NCBI RefSeq assembly: GCF_963678635.1
Contig: NC_087062.1
Span: forward strand, 63,769,253 to 63,833,252
Direction: 5' to 3'
DNA length: 64,000 nt
Origin: Symsagittifera roscoffensis
Lineage: Eukaryota; Xenacoelomorpha; Acoela; Convolutidae
In this document: piece by piece, positions 22,501 through 35,600 of the stretch
How the letters are laid out: every line of letters begins with the position of its first letter
How positions within the stretch are numbered: position 1 is the stretch's first letter
Notes under the pieces: generated by a model
Seen by the model: only the letters and a program-made list of their open reading frames with translations
Told to the model about the DNA's origin: nothing
The model's database searches: none
Program-made: the position numbers and the translations under genes

Positions 22501-23695
22501 CGGTAAAAACACCGAAATTTAACATTTCCCAAGGCATAAGCTTTTGTGTACGAAAATTTGGGCGTAAATGATTAAGCAAGAGAGTTTCCGGCAAACTTTC
22601 TTTTCCATTGAAATCAAAATCTTTGTTATAAGAGGTCGTTTTCTAGAAAATCAAAAAAACTACGAAAAAAAACTTTAAAAAATTTTGGTTTTCCATTTAA
22701 CTTCAGCGTAAAAATTTTGGATATAATCTTTTAGTCTAGGGAGTTTCCCCGCAACGCTTTTTTTCCATTGATTGCAATGTTTTAGATTTTGAAAAGTAGT
22801 TTTCGAGAAAAAAAAAAATTGTTTCAAAAACCGTCAAAAAATCATTTCTTTTTCTTTTGCGAATTCAAAAACTTTGGGTATATTAATTTTGGTTTAACCG
22901 CTTATGCAAGGGATTTTTCTACAACCCGTTTTCTCTAATGAACCCAAAAGTTTAGATTATGGAATACTTTTGGAGAAAAATCGAAAAATTCAAAAACGGT
23001 CAAGACTTAAAAATTTGAGTTTTCCGAGATAATAGCTTTCTGTATTAAAAAAAATGGTGTAACCCCTTATGCAGAGAAGCTTCCCACAACCTATTCTCTC
23101 TGTTGAACCTGAAATATCAGATATGGGAAGGTAGTTTTTCTCAGAAAAATCAAAAAATTTCAATAATCAAAAATTCTTTCAATAATCAAAGTTTTGATTT
23201 TTCCGAGTGACAAAATTTTGAGTTAAAATTCTGGGCGTAGCCGCTTAAGCGGAACAATTTCCCACAAACCGTTTGCATTGAGCCTGAATGTTCAAATTTC
23301 GGCAGAGTAGTTTTTTAGAAAATTCAAAAAGTTTCAAAAACAGTCAAAAATGAAAAACAGTCTTTTCTCAGAGCCATATTTTTTTGTGTAAAACAATTGG
23401 GTGTATTGCTTTTGCAGGGAAGCTTTCCACATCCCGGTGTATCCATTGAATCAAACAATTAGATTTGGGAGAACAGTTTTTCAGAAAAGTAAAAAAAAAA
23501 TTTAAAAATGGTAGAAAAATCGATATATTGTTTTTACCGAAGGCCCAACTTTTTATGGTAAAAAAGGTTGAACGTAACCACTCATCTAATAGAAGGGGAC
23601 TTATCACTACCATTTCTTTCCAATAAACTCTTAGTCTCAGACTTGGGAGGTTAGTTTTAAAAAAATTGGTAAAAAGTCTACCAATTTGAGTCAAA
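19545..23695. repeat. Diverged tandem array, units of about 165-175 bp
   Basis: A recurring block reads roughly gggagcttcccacaacctg, then ttgaacc, cagatttgggag, gtagtttttgagaaaa, agtttcaaaaacggtc, tttttccgagggc, tttgggcgtag and cttatgcaa. Unit starts (the agcttcccaca-like word) fall near 19585, 19918, 20085, 20255, 20415, 21350, 21530, 21890, 22055, 22195, 22435, 22580, 22740, 22915, 23078, 23255, 23418 and 23590. Units are heavily diverged and the stretch 20620-21310 is poorly matched. Chance open frames within it (e.g. 21327-21656) are not genes. Confidence 0.8.
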
Positions 23696-23917
23696 TAACC
23701 TTTTTAAATAGATATTATGATCAATAGGAGGAGTGGCAGTTGACATTCTCAATCGTTACATTTACCAACGACAACTGAGATCGGTCCTCAAGTGCGACCT
23801 TTTTCTCGAGCGCGATCATTTCAAATTTTTCAAGTTCTCTCAAGTAAAGTGCATCAATCTGGTTTTTTTTAACACTGGTGCGCCTCTGGGTTAACAATCA
23901 GTCCATATCGCTTCAAA

Positions 23918-26900
23918 ATGAATGACAACTCACCAAACGAATCCAGCAAGCAGTACCGTTGGAAATCTTTCTCGGATTCCATTTTTTATCCTACTAATCC
24001 CGAACTTCTAAGCCTAGAAGCTGGTGACTTAGCAAGTGCTGTAAACTAAAAGAAAAAAGGACATATTGGGTTGCCTCCTGCGTGTGCCTTTTTTGTCGAA
24101 ACCAAGGAAACACTTAATGAATATCGAAGAACGCTGTGCCTCTTTTGTTGATACCAAGGAATCAATTATTTAATATCGAAAAACAATACTCAGCTGAAAA
24201 CCTAATCAACTGTTGAGCTACACAGAGAAGAGGAAATCTCAGAGTCCTTCGGCGAAATATCGAAAAGAGTCACGAAACTGCAGAACAACTACGAAACATC
24301 GTATACCTTGCCTACCAGTGCGACGGGCAGCGCTGTTGCCCACCCAGCAGATCCGTGTGCACTGCGGATCCGAGGAATAGAAAAACCTGAAGGCTCAATT
24401 GAGGAACTGCTCAGCAAAGACAAAGCAAGTGTTGAAAATTTTTTTGAGAAACTTGAAGTTCCTTGTGAAATCAAAGACATCTGCAGATTGGGAAAAATAT
24501 CAGATGCACCAACGGAAACATCTCGGGCCCCCGATATTTATTGGTCGTTTTGACAAACCCATGACACAAACGACTGGTTTGTTCCTCTCTCGTCAAGCTG
24601 AAAACTTATAATTTTATAACTTTCATAAGCCGAGACCTTTCATAATCAGAGGTCATGATCAAAAAACAGATTTTGTCTCAGCGGTATAAAAGAAAACAAC
24701 TGGGTGTACCAACGACCAGCCTACGCATCAGAAATCTCAAGCTGTATAAGAAAAACGGTGAAAAATGGGAAGAAATCGTAGCTGCTCCTGTGACAGCATG
24801 ACAAACAACAGGCAATTATCCAACGGCTTCTTAAGATAATCCAGTTCAGGACGTATTAACCCTCTCTCTTTTCAACGTTCGAAGTCTACTCAAATTGCCC
24901 CCGACACCTTTCGTTCTCTGCCGCAGTCCTGCCAAGGGACTTCAGTGTACTCGCGCTTACTGAAACCTGCCTAACAGATTGTTTTCTTGAATGCTGAACT
25001 ATTTCTCCCTCAATAAGTTTTTCTCCGGTGTAATCGAGCTTCACGGAGTATGATATCCAGACATAGCGGAGAGGATCTCTGAATCATTCGCAAACTGACA
25101 GAGACTTAGCCTATCAACCATTGACTGAAGTTTTTGCGTGTCACGTTCAAAACAAAAACGGTGCTTTTATCGTCGCAGTGGCGTACATTCCACCAGCAAT
25201 CAGTCAATATTGTTGGTCTACTGAGCAATGGGGCTTCTTTTTAACAAAACTGGTCGACAAATCTCGCAGAATGGAAGCGCCTCTCTTTCTCCTCGGTGAC
25301 TTCAATCTAACTGGCATAGACTGGTCAACTCAGCATACTTCCGACTTGTACGAACAAAAAATTCTTGAATTGTAAGACAATTTAGAAGTGATCCAATGCA
25401 TCAAACTTAAGACTACTCCGTCAAAAACTCAGGACTTAATCTTCATAAACAATACAAATGTCCTTCTTGATGCTTCAGTCGACGAACTTCTTACAGAATC
25501 TTACTGCATTGATGGCACACGTTGCTCAGATCACTTTGCACTCTTGATGAAATTAAAGTTATGCAACGAGACCTATTCTAAAATCTACATAACCAGCTTC
25601 AAATTTTATGATTTTAAGGATTATGATTAACTGGTACAGATGATTGAATCTGGTCCGTTTACTGGCACTTGCTGGTCCAATCATTTACTCTACTGTACGA
25701 ATTGAAAACATGGTTGCAAATAAAATTGAAAGAAAGTGTTCCTCAGTCTCGGAAAACTGAAAACATATCAGGTCACCGATCGAGAAAAACTAAACATCGC
25801 GTCAAATGCTTGGAAGCTGAAATTTATCTGAAATTGTCTCGAGACCAAGCATCATATGCGACTATGTTTACCAATAAGCGAGGCACCAGGCACTTGTACA
25901 ATTTATTGTCGTCACTAAGGAAGGCAAACCCCATCCCGTCAACTCTGCAGCTCAACAAAAAGCTTGCATCGATACTCGCAGTTTTAGTAAATCTTTTTAA
26001 CGATCACTTTCAGAATGTCTTTTCCATTAGTTCGACTTTATCATTATCCGAGCCAAACAAGCATTCTATTCGCTACATATCCGACTTCGACATATCAGAG
26101 ACCCGTTTCCTGAAGATCAAATCTTACCTTATAAGCACAATATCTGGAGGTCCCGACAACCTCCCACCGATGAACAAAAAAAATAAAGTTGTATATTCCG
26201 GGATGAGTGGAAAATTGGCAAAATCACACCGATGAACAAAAAAACCGGTTGCTTGTTTCAAATTACCGCACCGTCACGCTCTTGATCACATTGTACAAAG
26301 TTTTCGAAAAACGCATTTTCGACAAGCTTTACTCATTTGCCGCGCTTTACTTCCATCCAAATCAGTTCGGTTTCAACCAGAGGCGCCTCGCCGCACTGCA
26401 GCTGTTATCTTTCCTGCACTCTCTATATAATGGATATCAAATTCCAAATACATCGGTCAACACCGTATATCTCGATTTCAGCAAAGCATTTGACAAGATA
26501 GACCATCAAGTTCTCCTCTCAAAATCGCAAAAAAAATTGGGTTCCGTGGTAGACTACGGAAGCTCTTGAAATCATCAACAGTGTGTCTCTATATACAATG
26601 CTACCTCGCGCCTACTCTTTGTTACTAGTGGGGTCCCCAAGGCTCACTCTTTTATTCCTGATCTACGTTCTAGATTTCTCAGCCGGTCTTTCGTCTGAAC
26701 CATTCATGTTCGCGGACGATGGCAAGTTGTTATTTAACCTTGAAAACGCATCGGATACTCAAAAAGATCTGCTCGTTTTTTTTTCGAATGGTCGCGTAGC
26801 AATTTGTTACCTTTCAACTTGGACAAATGTGATCATCTCGTTTTTGGCAATAGCGAGCACAGTACCCTACTGATGCTTGGTCCTCATGAACTTCAACAAT

Positions 26901-27450
26901 CAGAAAAAGAGTCTGATCTTGGGATCATCATCTGCAACAATCTTTCATGGACGGAAAACATTCGTTCTCGCTGCAACAAAGCTCAGAAAACATTCCATCT
27001 CATAAGGCGAAAGATTGCTGATTCCCTCGCAACCAAACAAAAGCTAAATCGATCATGGTACCAGTTCTTATTTATTCATTAGTCGGCTGGTATGCTCCAA
27101 AAACAAATGCGCGTGTTCTTGAGGGCAATCAGCGCCGATGTTCAAAAGGGATACTTTGTGACTACGACCTACCGTACACGGACAGCGCACAACAATTGAA
27201 TATACTTCCACTCTCCCTCAACTTGCAGCTATGCGACCTATTGATGCTTTTTCATATCCTTTCATCAAAGTACAGCTACGACTGGAGTAACCACTTAGAA
27301 ACTTTTTCTCCTTCAAGCAGTGCTAGATCAAGGAGATCATCAGAAAGTCAGCTTTTCCTCTTGCCATCGATCTTCAAAGAACAATGCCGCGACAATTTCC
27401 GGTACAGAACACCCAGACTAGCAATTTTCCTACCAACCTGGATCAATTTC
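23918..27450 (+). pseudogene. Degenerate LINE retrotransposon (ORF1 + endonuclease + RT), 5' and main part
   Basis: ORF1 remnant at about 24000-24610 includes LRIRGIEKPEGSIEELL and ICRLGK, typical of LINE ORF1 proteins. The endonuclease remnant at 25121-25375 holds FLLGDFNLTGIDW. RT runs about 26240-27100: NYRTVTLL, FGFNQRR, YLDFSKAFDKIDHQVLLS, then the catalytic box as FADDGKL. Multiple stops and frame changes make it inactive. The clade looks CR1/L2/Jockey-like from the RT words. The copy is interrupted at 27450 by a Ty1/copia insertion and resumes at 31333. Confidence 0.88.
27446..27450. repeat. Target-site duplication of copia element, left
   Basis: atttc directly before the 5' LTR; repeated at 31333-31337 directly after the 3' LTR. 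Confidence 0.85.
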
Positions 27451-27735
27451 TGTTGAGGTTAGACCATCTCAACGTCAGGCAGAATAATTGAATCGTAATT
27501 AAACTGATTAAACTCAGTCAAGGTCAACTAGTGATCTCAAACTAAGCAATTAGTCAGTAATTATTTAATTGGTACTTTTTTGATGCTTAGTTTGTCATGT
27601 CATTTATGTTCACTTCTTTCAATTGATTCTTTAACAATAAATAGCTCTTCTCAATCCTCAGTTCAATCCTCAGATTCCATCTCAGTCTCTAACCCCAGCT
27701 CTTCATCCTAGTTGGTCTAACTCTGAATCTTAACA
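27451..27735 (+). repeat. 5' LTR of Ty1/copia element
   Basis: Starts TGTTGAGGT and ends TTAACA. Matches 31047-31332 along its length with a number of substitutions (e.g. ttagacc/tcagacc). 285 bp. The divergence means the insertion is old compared with the gypsy copy in this window. Confidence 0.9.
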
Positions 27736-30700
27736 GTTTCTAGGCCCAGATTTCTTTTCATATTTTTTTTCTGTCAGTGTTTTTAGCTTTAGCTAGCAGC
27801 CTTAAGCAACGATGGACTTATTATTTTTCTGTCAGAGTTTTTAGCTTTAGCTAGCAGCCTTAAGCAACGATAGCAGCCTTAAGCAACGAGGCCCGTATTA
27901 TTTTTCTGTCAGAGTTTTTAGCTTTAGCTAGCAGCCTTAAGCAACGATGGACTTGATGCAGGAGCGAGCAGTGTTAATCCAGCAGAGGGAAGACAATCAA
28001 AACACTGTGTGGTCCCACTTGGAGGTGTTTCAGATTCTATCTCAGAGCTGAGAACGAGGTTGAGGAACTACGATGACTCGAGGAAGGCTCGATGTGGAGA
28101 GAGGACTGGACATGGTCATACAGCCATGCAAGCTGCGAGGAAGAAGTAAGGAGTTTCAAGTAGTGGCTGCTATGTGTGCGGTCAGAAGGGTGATAAGGAG
28201 AGGGACTGCAAAGCCAAAAGTGACAGCGGACAATCCAGGGCTCGAGACAGTGGGTCGAACGAAGCAAGTGGGCCAGGAGCAAAGAAGAAAGGGTGCTTCA
28301 AGTGTGGGCAACCTTAACATTTTGCATGGGAGTGCAAGCAGGGGAGGACAGGGTTCTTCAGTGGTTGTGCTGCGACTTCAATACGGGATCCATTGATCAT
28401 GTGGTGCGCGACATGGCTGTCTTTTCTAGCTTTGAGAGCTGGAACAAAGGGACAACTGTGGAGAACCCAGCGGCACGCTGTCAGAAATTGAGGGCAAAGG
28501 ATCAGTGGAAGTGGAGATCAAAAACTGCCATGATGCTGTGAGGAGCTACACTTTTCACATTGTGCTTTTTGTGCCGAGCTACAGTGTGAACTTGATGAGT
28601 GTGAGCTCAGTTATGGCCAGAGGCTCAAGCTTCACTTTCGCCGCAGATACGTTAGACCTACTGGCACCAGATATGGGACAGCTACCTGTGAAGCAGCGCG
28701 GCAAGCTTTTCTTCCTTGACTGCAAGTTCAAGAGACACCCGAAAACAAGGAGGGATACCAGTGATGCAATGTTGTTTCACCGACGACCGGGGCACCTCAA
28801 CCAGTAGGATATTTCATCGCTTGTCCATGTGTGCGAGCTAGAGCTCTGCGAAGGTGTACAGCTTCTAAGATGCATGAAGTACCAGTGCCTAAGAAGACTG
28901 ACAGCAGAGCATCGGCAGTGGGGCAACGGGTCTTGAAGTACCGGGAACATTTGAAGTACCGAGTACTCATAGTGCACGCTATGCTTTGAACTTCAATCGA
29001 CGAATTCAGTCGGCTGGCTGTGGAAACCATCGAAAGTGAGCAATTTTCGTGTGTTCGGTTGCCTGGCGTACTGTCTGGATCGAGGCAACAGACAAAACAG
29101 GATCCAAAGTGCAAAAAAAGCAAGTTCATCGGCTACGACGAGGAGAGCAAAGCCTACCTGCCGAGGGATCTAGAGACAAGACGAGTGTTGCGAGCAAGAA
29201 GCGTGACATTCAATGAGAACATCATTCCCGATGACTTCATGGTTGACAGTGAGCCATTACAAACCGTGGAGCTATCAATCGAGGAGTGCATTGATTTTGA
29301 GCAACCAAGCATGACGAAAACCAGAAAAGCACAAAGCGCGTCAACTGAGGGTGATACTGCAGATTCACTGGGGGCTACTGAGGAAAATTTGGTCGAGGAG
29401 GAAGCAGTAGATACACTTCTACTGATCATCCAGTGCAGAGGTCCGTTAGGACAAGGAACCCACCCATTCGATACGGACTGGCCTATACCCACGCTTCAGT
29501 GACTAGAATTCAGGAGCCAAGGGTCTATTCAGAATCAGTGTCTGGACCCAAAAAGGAGCAGTGGCTGGCAGTTATGGCTTTGAAGGCGAAGTCTCTAGAA
29601 GTCTTGGGAACATGGACACTTGTTGATAGACCACAATCTCGAAAAGTTATTCCTGGAAGATGGGTTCTTGCTGTAAAGAGAGATGCGATGCGACAAATGG
29701 AGCGGTTCAAAGCCCGATATCTAGTGAAAAGGTTCAAGCAAGTGGAAGGACTTGACTTCAATGAGACGTTTGCTCCAACCTGTAAACCCAAAACAAAGAG
29801 GATACTGCTGGCTCTGGGGGCACAAAATGATCTTTTACTTCATCAGAGGTATGTTAAGTCAGCCTTCCTCAACTCTCCTCTAGCAGAGACACTGTACATG
29901 GAGCAGCCAGAGGGGTTCAGCAGCGGTAGCAGCTAAGTGTGCTTGCTACAACGAAGTCTCGATGGGCTGCGGCAGGCAGGAAGAGACTAGTATCGGACGC
30001 TGAGCCTTTTCCTACCTGATGAAGGGTTTACTAGAAGCAGCAACGACTTCTGTTTCCTCACGATGAGGGGAACAAACGATGCAATGATTTATGTGCTGGT
30101 TTGGGTAGATGGAATCATCATTGGGTGCAGATGTCAAGACGAAGTTGACAAGCTGAGGAGCCGTTTCTCCGAACGATTCAAGATCGATGACAGGGGCACA
30201 TTGTACTGGTTCCTGGGAATCCAGGTCAAGCAGTCACCTGGGACGGTAACAGTATATCAATCTCATTACATCTACGATTGCTTGGAGCAATTTGGCCTTG
30301 CTGAGTGCAAACCAGTGGGCACACCAGCGGACATCAGCGCACAATTGTCGAAGAAGGGCTACCTTGAAGCTGGGTCAGCAGAGGCAGTATCCATGAAGGC
30401 TGAGGACTACAGAGGCATTGTGGGCTCATTCTTGTACATAGCTAAGCAAACAAGGCCTGATAACCTAGCTACTGTGACTCGTTACCTGAAGGGGAGCAAA
30501 GATCTGGAGCTGTGGTACACTAAGGAAGCTGGTGGTGTAAAACTATATGGACCCGCAGATGCTGACTAGGCTGGAGATTTGGATGATAGAAGTTCAACTA
30601 CTGGCTACAGTTTTCATTTGCAGAAGGCAGGGCAGCAATTAGTTGGAGCACCAAGAAGCAACCAACTGCAGCCATATCTACCAGTGAGGCTGAGTACCAA

Positions 30701-31046
30701 GCAATGGCAGCAGCGGTTCAAGAGGCTCTATATATGCGATTACGTCTCGATAAGATAAGCGTAATTACTGACGGACCAACTGTCACCAAGGAGGACAACC
30801 AGAGCTGTATCAAGATGTGCAAGAATCCGGTGATGCCGAAGCGAACGAAACACATGGATGTGAAATAATACTTTGTTCGAGAACGAGCGGAAGATGAGAC
30901 AGTTGAAATCCAATATTGTCCTACTGAGTTCATGGAAGCCGACTTATTGACAAAAGCCCTGAGCAAGGCTAAGGTGGAACAGCATCGTCGAACCTTGATG
31001 GGTTGCAGCCTGACGTTGGACAAAGCCAATTCAGCCTGAGTGGGGG
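27736..31046 (+). pseudogene. Ty1/copia gag-pol, degenerate
   Basis: Domain remnants in copia order. Gag zinc knuckles lie at about 28150-28330 (CYVCGQKGDKERDC and CFKCGQ...HFAWEC). The protease region near 28375 has NTGSIDHV, Asn replacing the active-site Asp. The GAG-pre-integrase box is HRRPGHLNQ (28780). The integrase C-terminus is SKFIGYDEESKAY (29125). RT runs from 29550, with VKSAFLNSPLAETLYMEQPEGF mostly preserved (first catalytic Asp changed to Tyr) and the second box as VWVDG. RNase H words are seen at about 30560-30970 (STTGYSF, STSEAEYQAM). Most of the integrase core is missing, and stops and frameshifts abound. Purine tract gagtggggg precedes the 3' LTR. Non-functional. Confidence 0.88.
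27764..27956 (+). repeat. Triplicated leader repeat in copia element
   Basis: The phrase ttctgtcag(a/t)gtttttagc...agccttaagcaacga occurs three times, starting near 27768, 27826 and 27903, plus a partial 20-nt copy at 27871. It lies between the LTR and the presumed gag start (ATGGACTTG, 27947). Confidence 0.75.
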
Positions 31047-31332
31047 TGTTGAGGTCAGACCATCTCAAGGTCAGACAGATTAACTGAATCGTAATCAAAA
31101 CTGATTCAATTCAGAAAAAGTCAACTAGTGATCTCAAACTAAGTAATTAGTCAGTACTTAATTATCTGGTACTTTTTTGATGTTTAATTTGTCATGTCAT
31201 TTATATTCACTTCTTTCAATTCACTCTTCAACAATCACTACCTCTTCTCAATCCTCAGTTCAAACCTCAGATCCTATCTCAGTCTCTAACCCCAGCTCTT
31301 AATCCTAGTTGCTCTAACTCTGAATCTGAACA
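31047..31332 (+). repeat. 3' LTR of Ty1/copia element
   Basis: TGTTGAGGTC...TGAACA, 286 bp, homologous to 27451-27735. It is followed by the TSD atttc (31333-31337). Confidence 0.9.
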
Positions 31333-31575
31333 ATTTCATGGGACTGAAACGCAGACTTATCAAGCTCTTGATGCGTTACTTCTACCGCCACTACAACGAA
31401 GTCAATGCGTGCAGTTGGCTCATTGCCTGTCTCTGTGCCAATTGCCGACAGACTTATCCCAGACTTGCTTGTTTATGAACTCCGGGGTCATTTCCGTCAA
31501 TATTTGTGATTGTAAAATCTCTATAATAATAATAATCATAAAAATATTAATAATAATCTTAATAATGTTAATAAA
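31333..31575 (+). pseudogene. 3' end of the interrupted LINE
   Basis: After the copia TSD the LINE frame resumes with a basic C-terminal tail (KRRLIKLLMRYFYRHY). It ends in a stop and an (ATAATA)n-type microsatellite at 31525-31575, the usual 3' end of CR1/L2/Jockey-type LINEs. Confidence 0.7.
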
Positions 31576-32461
31576 ATTTCCCCACAGACTTTTTCGAAGA
31601 CTGTAGAAAGTTGAGTAAACTGTATAAGCCTATTGGATTATGCAGGCATACAGGGAAGTGGGCCAAATTGGTACTACTTTTATGAAAATTGGTAGAGTTG
31701 TTTTTGAGAACAACTAAAATTTTTGAGAAAAACAAAAAAATTTTCAAGGACGTCCACAAAAAGAACCGATCCCATGCATTTTCATAACATCTGTTTTTAT
31801 CAACAGGAATTGAGAAATCAAACATTAGAAGGAAAACCTGATGAAGTTATGTGAATGTAAAAACTCCAGATGATTAATGTATTGTATCAGTTTCAAAAGA
31901 AATCACCAGAACAATGCCATCGGGTTAATACGTGCTTCGTGCTTGCAGTAACGAGACAAAAAATGTCTGAAAAAACGTGTGGCCCTTTAGAGATAACACT
32001 GCAATTTTACCATTTACAGTGGCTTATAATTTTCATTACAAAATTGTTTTTCCTTAGAGGAAAACTTGCAACACATCAATTTTGCAACACGTATCGTTTT
32101 CCTATGAATAAAGGCTAGTGCTAAAAGGTAATTAGGGGTAAACTCGAAATTGTGATGTGCATTTAATTGTAATGAAAAAGTTTTTTAATTGCAGCCGATT
32201 TTTTTTCAAAATTTGATTTTTAATTCTCGAAGGGACATCACTACCATCACATTTAAATTTTCATGCAGAATTAGACACCAGACGTAATCAACAGATTTTT
32301 TTGCGAAAAGTTAGCTGTCAAACCTTTGTACTTAATGCACAGCAATCAGTTCCTTTTTTCTGTTTGCAATTGGCAACCGTTAGAAAAACGGAAAATAGCT
32401 TTCTTCTTGGGAAAAACTACTTAGCAAAATAAAATAATCGTTCGCTCAATTAAACTAACAT
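31576..32461. other. Gene-free stretch before the gypsy insertion
   Basis: AT-rich DNA. The short plus-strand open frame 31870-32118 has no recognisable domain or splice support. Nothing else is seen. Confidence 0.4.
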
Positions 32462-32466
32462 CCGGC

Positions 32467-32666
32467 TGTTGTGATTTGTTTTAGTTTGTTATAATGACCT
32501 TCGGTATTTTAATTAATACCAGTTTAGCTACGACCATTGGTCGATATGAACGGAAGTTCAGTTGTCCTTTTTAACGTCTTAATTCAACTACTTCCTTTTA
32601 ACGTTTTAACACTTAAGCTTATGTACATACCTTGTACATAGACACTAGAATTAGAATAGTTTATTA
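32467..32666 (+). repeat. 5' LTR of Ty3/gypsy element
   Basis: TGTTGTGATTTG...AGTTTATTA, 200 bp, identical to 38810-39009 on direct comparison. Confidence 0.95.
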
Positions 32667-35600
32667 TGGCGCAGTCAAATGATTCGAACGTGCGTGGAAT
32701 TCCCCCCTTTTGGCCTAATCACACCCTAGAGCCACCGCATGCCTAGACCCAATGGAGCGACCAATTCCAATTGGCGATCATAGCGAAAGAAAATCTGGAT
32801 TTAGAGAGCCTACATGGACCAGAGATACCGGAGACGCAAATTCCAATTTTGGAACAGGCGACAGGCAGCGAGTCGGACGCGGAAAAAGCCAACAGAGAGA
32901 GCAGGAACAAAAGCACAATGAAACAGTACGAATCCGCAGAAGAGGAACGGATCAACGAAGAGAAAAGAAAATTTAATGGAATGAGACGAACGGAGGCGGA
33001 CAAGAAACTGCGATCAATTTTATTTTTAGCCCTAGGGAGCGAAGGAAAAAGAGTTTTTACACAAAAGAACCCGAGAGTCAAGATTTTAGCAATATCGTTC
33101 TCTGAGTTCTGGACTCTACTAGACGCAGCATTTAACAAACCGCCCAATACTACATTCGAAAGATATAAACTTCTAAATCGAAAACAAAAAGATCGTGAGT
33201 CGTACGAACAATTCTGGGGAGCACTGACGGACCTAGCCAGCACGTGCAACATCAAGGAATCCGACGAGGCAGAATGGATAAGGGATATCTTCATTTGCAA
33301 TATGAAGAACACAGACACCCAGAGGAAGCTACTTTCAGCTACCATAAGCCCGTCGGAAGCACTTAATCAAGCCCTAATCGATGAAAAGGGATATTTTAAC
33401 CACCAGAAACTGACAAATATGTCACGGTCATCGACCAACGGGACAACTTTTAAATCGTTTAGTAACCACAATCATATCAAAAAAGAACCAAGCTTAAACA
33501 TCGAAAGGAGTAACTCATGCATGAAGTGCGGAAATACATTTACGAAAGGGCACTTAAATGTTTGCCCAGCGAAGGACATAACATGTAAAAACTGCAACTA
33601 TAAGGGACACTTCGCCAAATTATGTAAATCACGCAATAAGAGACCAACTGTAAATAATGTATCAAATAATTTCGTAAATACTGAGAATTGTACATACACA
33701 CCTCCGGAAAACTCGTGGATGGAAGAAAAAGAATCGTGCGACGTGATAAATGCGTGGAATGAGTACGGACAGAGTGACGATGACGACTTCTCGGTGTTGA
33801 GTGTCAGAACTATTTACGACAATAATGGTCTTGAAACAAAGAAACTCCTGAACCTAGGCATTGGCTGGGACATGATTGTAAATATGAACATACCGGTAGA
33901 TTCAGCAAGTCCTGTAAGCTTTTTAAAACAGAATGTTCTACATGAAATTAAACTAAGATACCCAAACCTTAAGATACACCCAGTGGAGAAAAGAATAAAA
34001 GACCTATACTGCGGATTCACCAACGATACGATCAATATCTTGGGAAAAATAATTGTCAGAACACAGTCCAATGGGTGGATCAGCGAAGAAACCCCATTCT
34101 TCATAACCGGCGGACACGAGCGTAACATATTGGGGAACGACAATCTACCCAAACTGGGCATAGAAATTTCGCAGAGGAAATGCCCGCAACCAATCTGCAT
34201 GGTCAATCAACTCACACTTGAGAGTGAGTACAAAAACTTACCTTCCTTATCAGACAACATTTTTAACGAGTTTAAGGACTTATTCACTAGAGTGGGGAAA
34301 ATACCTAACGATCGGAAGGTAACCCATTTTCACACACCTTTTAAACCAATACAGTCCAAAGGGAGAAGAGTACCACTCCATTTACTCGCGGCAGTGAACG
34401 ACGAATTAAAAAGAATGGAAAAAGAAGGTCACATAATAAAATTAGAGAAATGCGACGAAGATTGCTTCATCAGTCCAATTGTAATCACTCGGAAAAAGGA
34501 TTCTTCAATAAAACTGGCACTGGATTCCAAGCTTTTAAATGATCAAATTTTTAAAAATAAGTATCAAATGCCGAATATACACGAACTGATTGATAACGTG
34601 ACACTCCAAATTTCAGAAAAACCCAACGGGCGAGTGTGGTTTAGTAACTTAGACCTGAAAAACGCATATAGCCAACTTCGACTTTGCAATCAAACCAGTA
34701 AACAGTGCAATTTTAGCATAGTAGGCGGCGAAACGACTGGAACGTATCGGTTTCTAACTGGATTTTACGGATTAGGAGACATGCCCAATGAATTCCAACG
34801 GGTCATGGACTCAATGTTGAAAAATATCCCGTTTACAAATTGTTACATAGACGACATCCTGGTAGCCTCGCGCGGATCGCTGGAAGAACATAAAGCAATA
34901 GTGCACAAAATTTTATCAATCTTAGATAAGAACAACATGGCAGTGAAATGGGGGAAATGCGCATTTTTTAAATCTGACATCGAATGGCTTGGCTTCAAGA
35001 TCTCAGGTAATGGAGTACGACCGTTGGTCGGTAAAGCCGACGCTATAAAAAATTTGCCAACCCCGAAGAATATTTCTGAACTTCGCTCATTTTTCGGCTC
35101 AATAAACCAATATGTAAAATTCGTCCCCAATTTATCCACTTTAAGCTCCCCTCTTCGACCTCTTCTAAACAAAAAATCGCTATACAAATGGGATACCAGC
35201 CATTCAATAGCGTTTGAGAAGTTAAAAACCGAAATTGTAAATATTGCAGAAAACAGCCACTTTGATATAAAAGAGAAGACAAGACTAAAAACGGACGCTT
35301 CACATAGCGGACTAGGGGCTACCCTAGAACAATTACAAGACGACCAGTGGAAAACAATCGCATTTGCATCCAGATTTTTAAACAACCATGAAATGAAATA
35401 TTCCACCAACGAACTAGAGTTACTGGGAGTCGTATGGGCTACAGAACATTTCAGAAACTACCTGTACGGAACAGAATTCCAAATAGTCACTGACCATAAA
35501 GCTTTACTATCAGCACTTTCGGCAAATCATGGCAATAAAACGATGCACAGTCGATTGACCCGCTGGGTAAACAGACTCTTACCTTTCAATTTTAAAATTT

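Noticed and set aside
19545-23695. Several 70-110-codon open frames in the tandem array
   Set aside because: They repeat with the array unit and are not conserved between units.
31870-32118. 82-codon plus-strand open frame
   Set aside because: AT-rich, no domain, no splice signals or neighbours supporting it.
32743-33345. Minus-strand 200-codon open frame over gypsy gag
   Set aside because: Antisense of the gag frame; serine-rich shadow with no domain.
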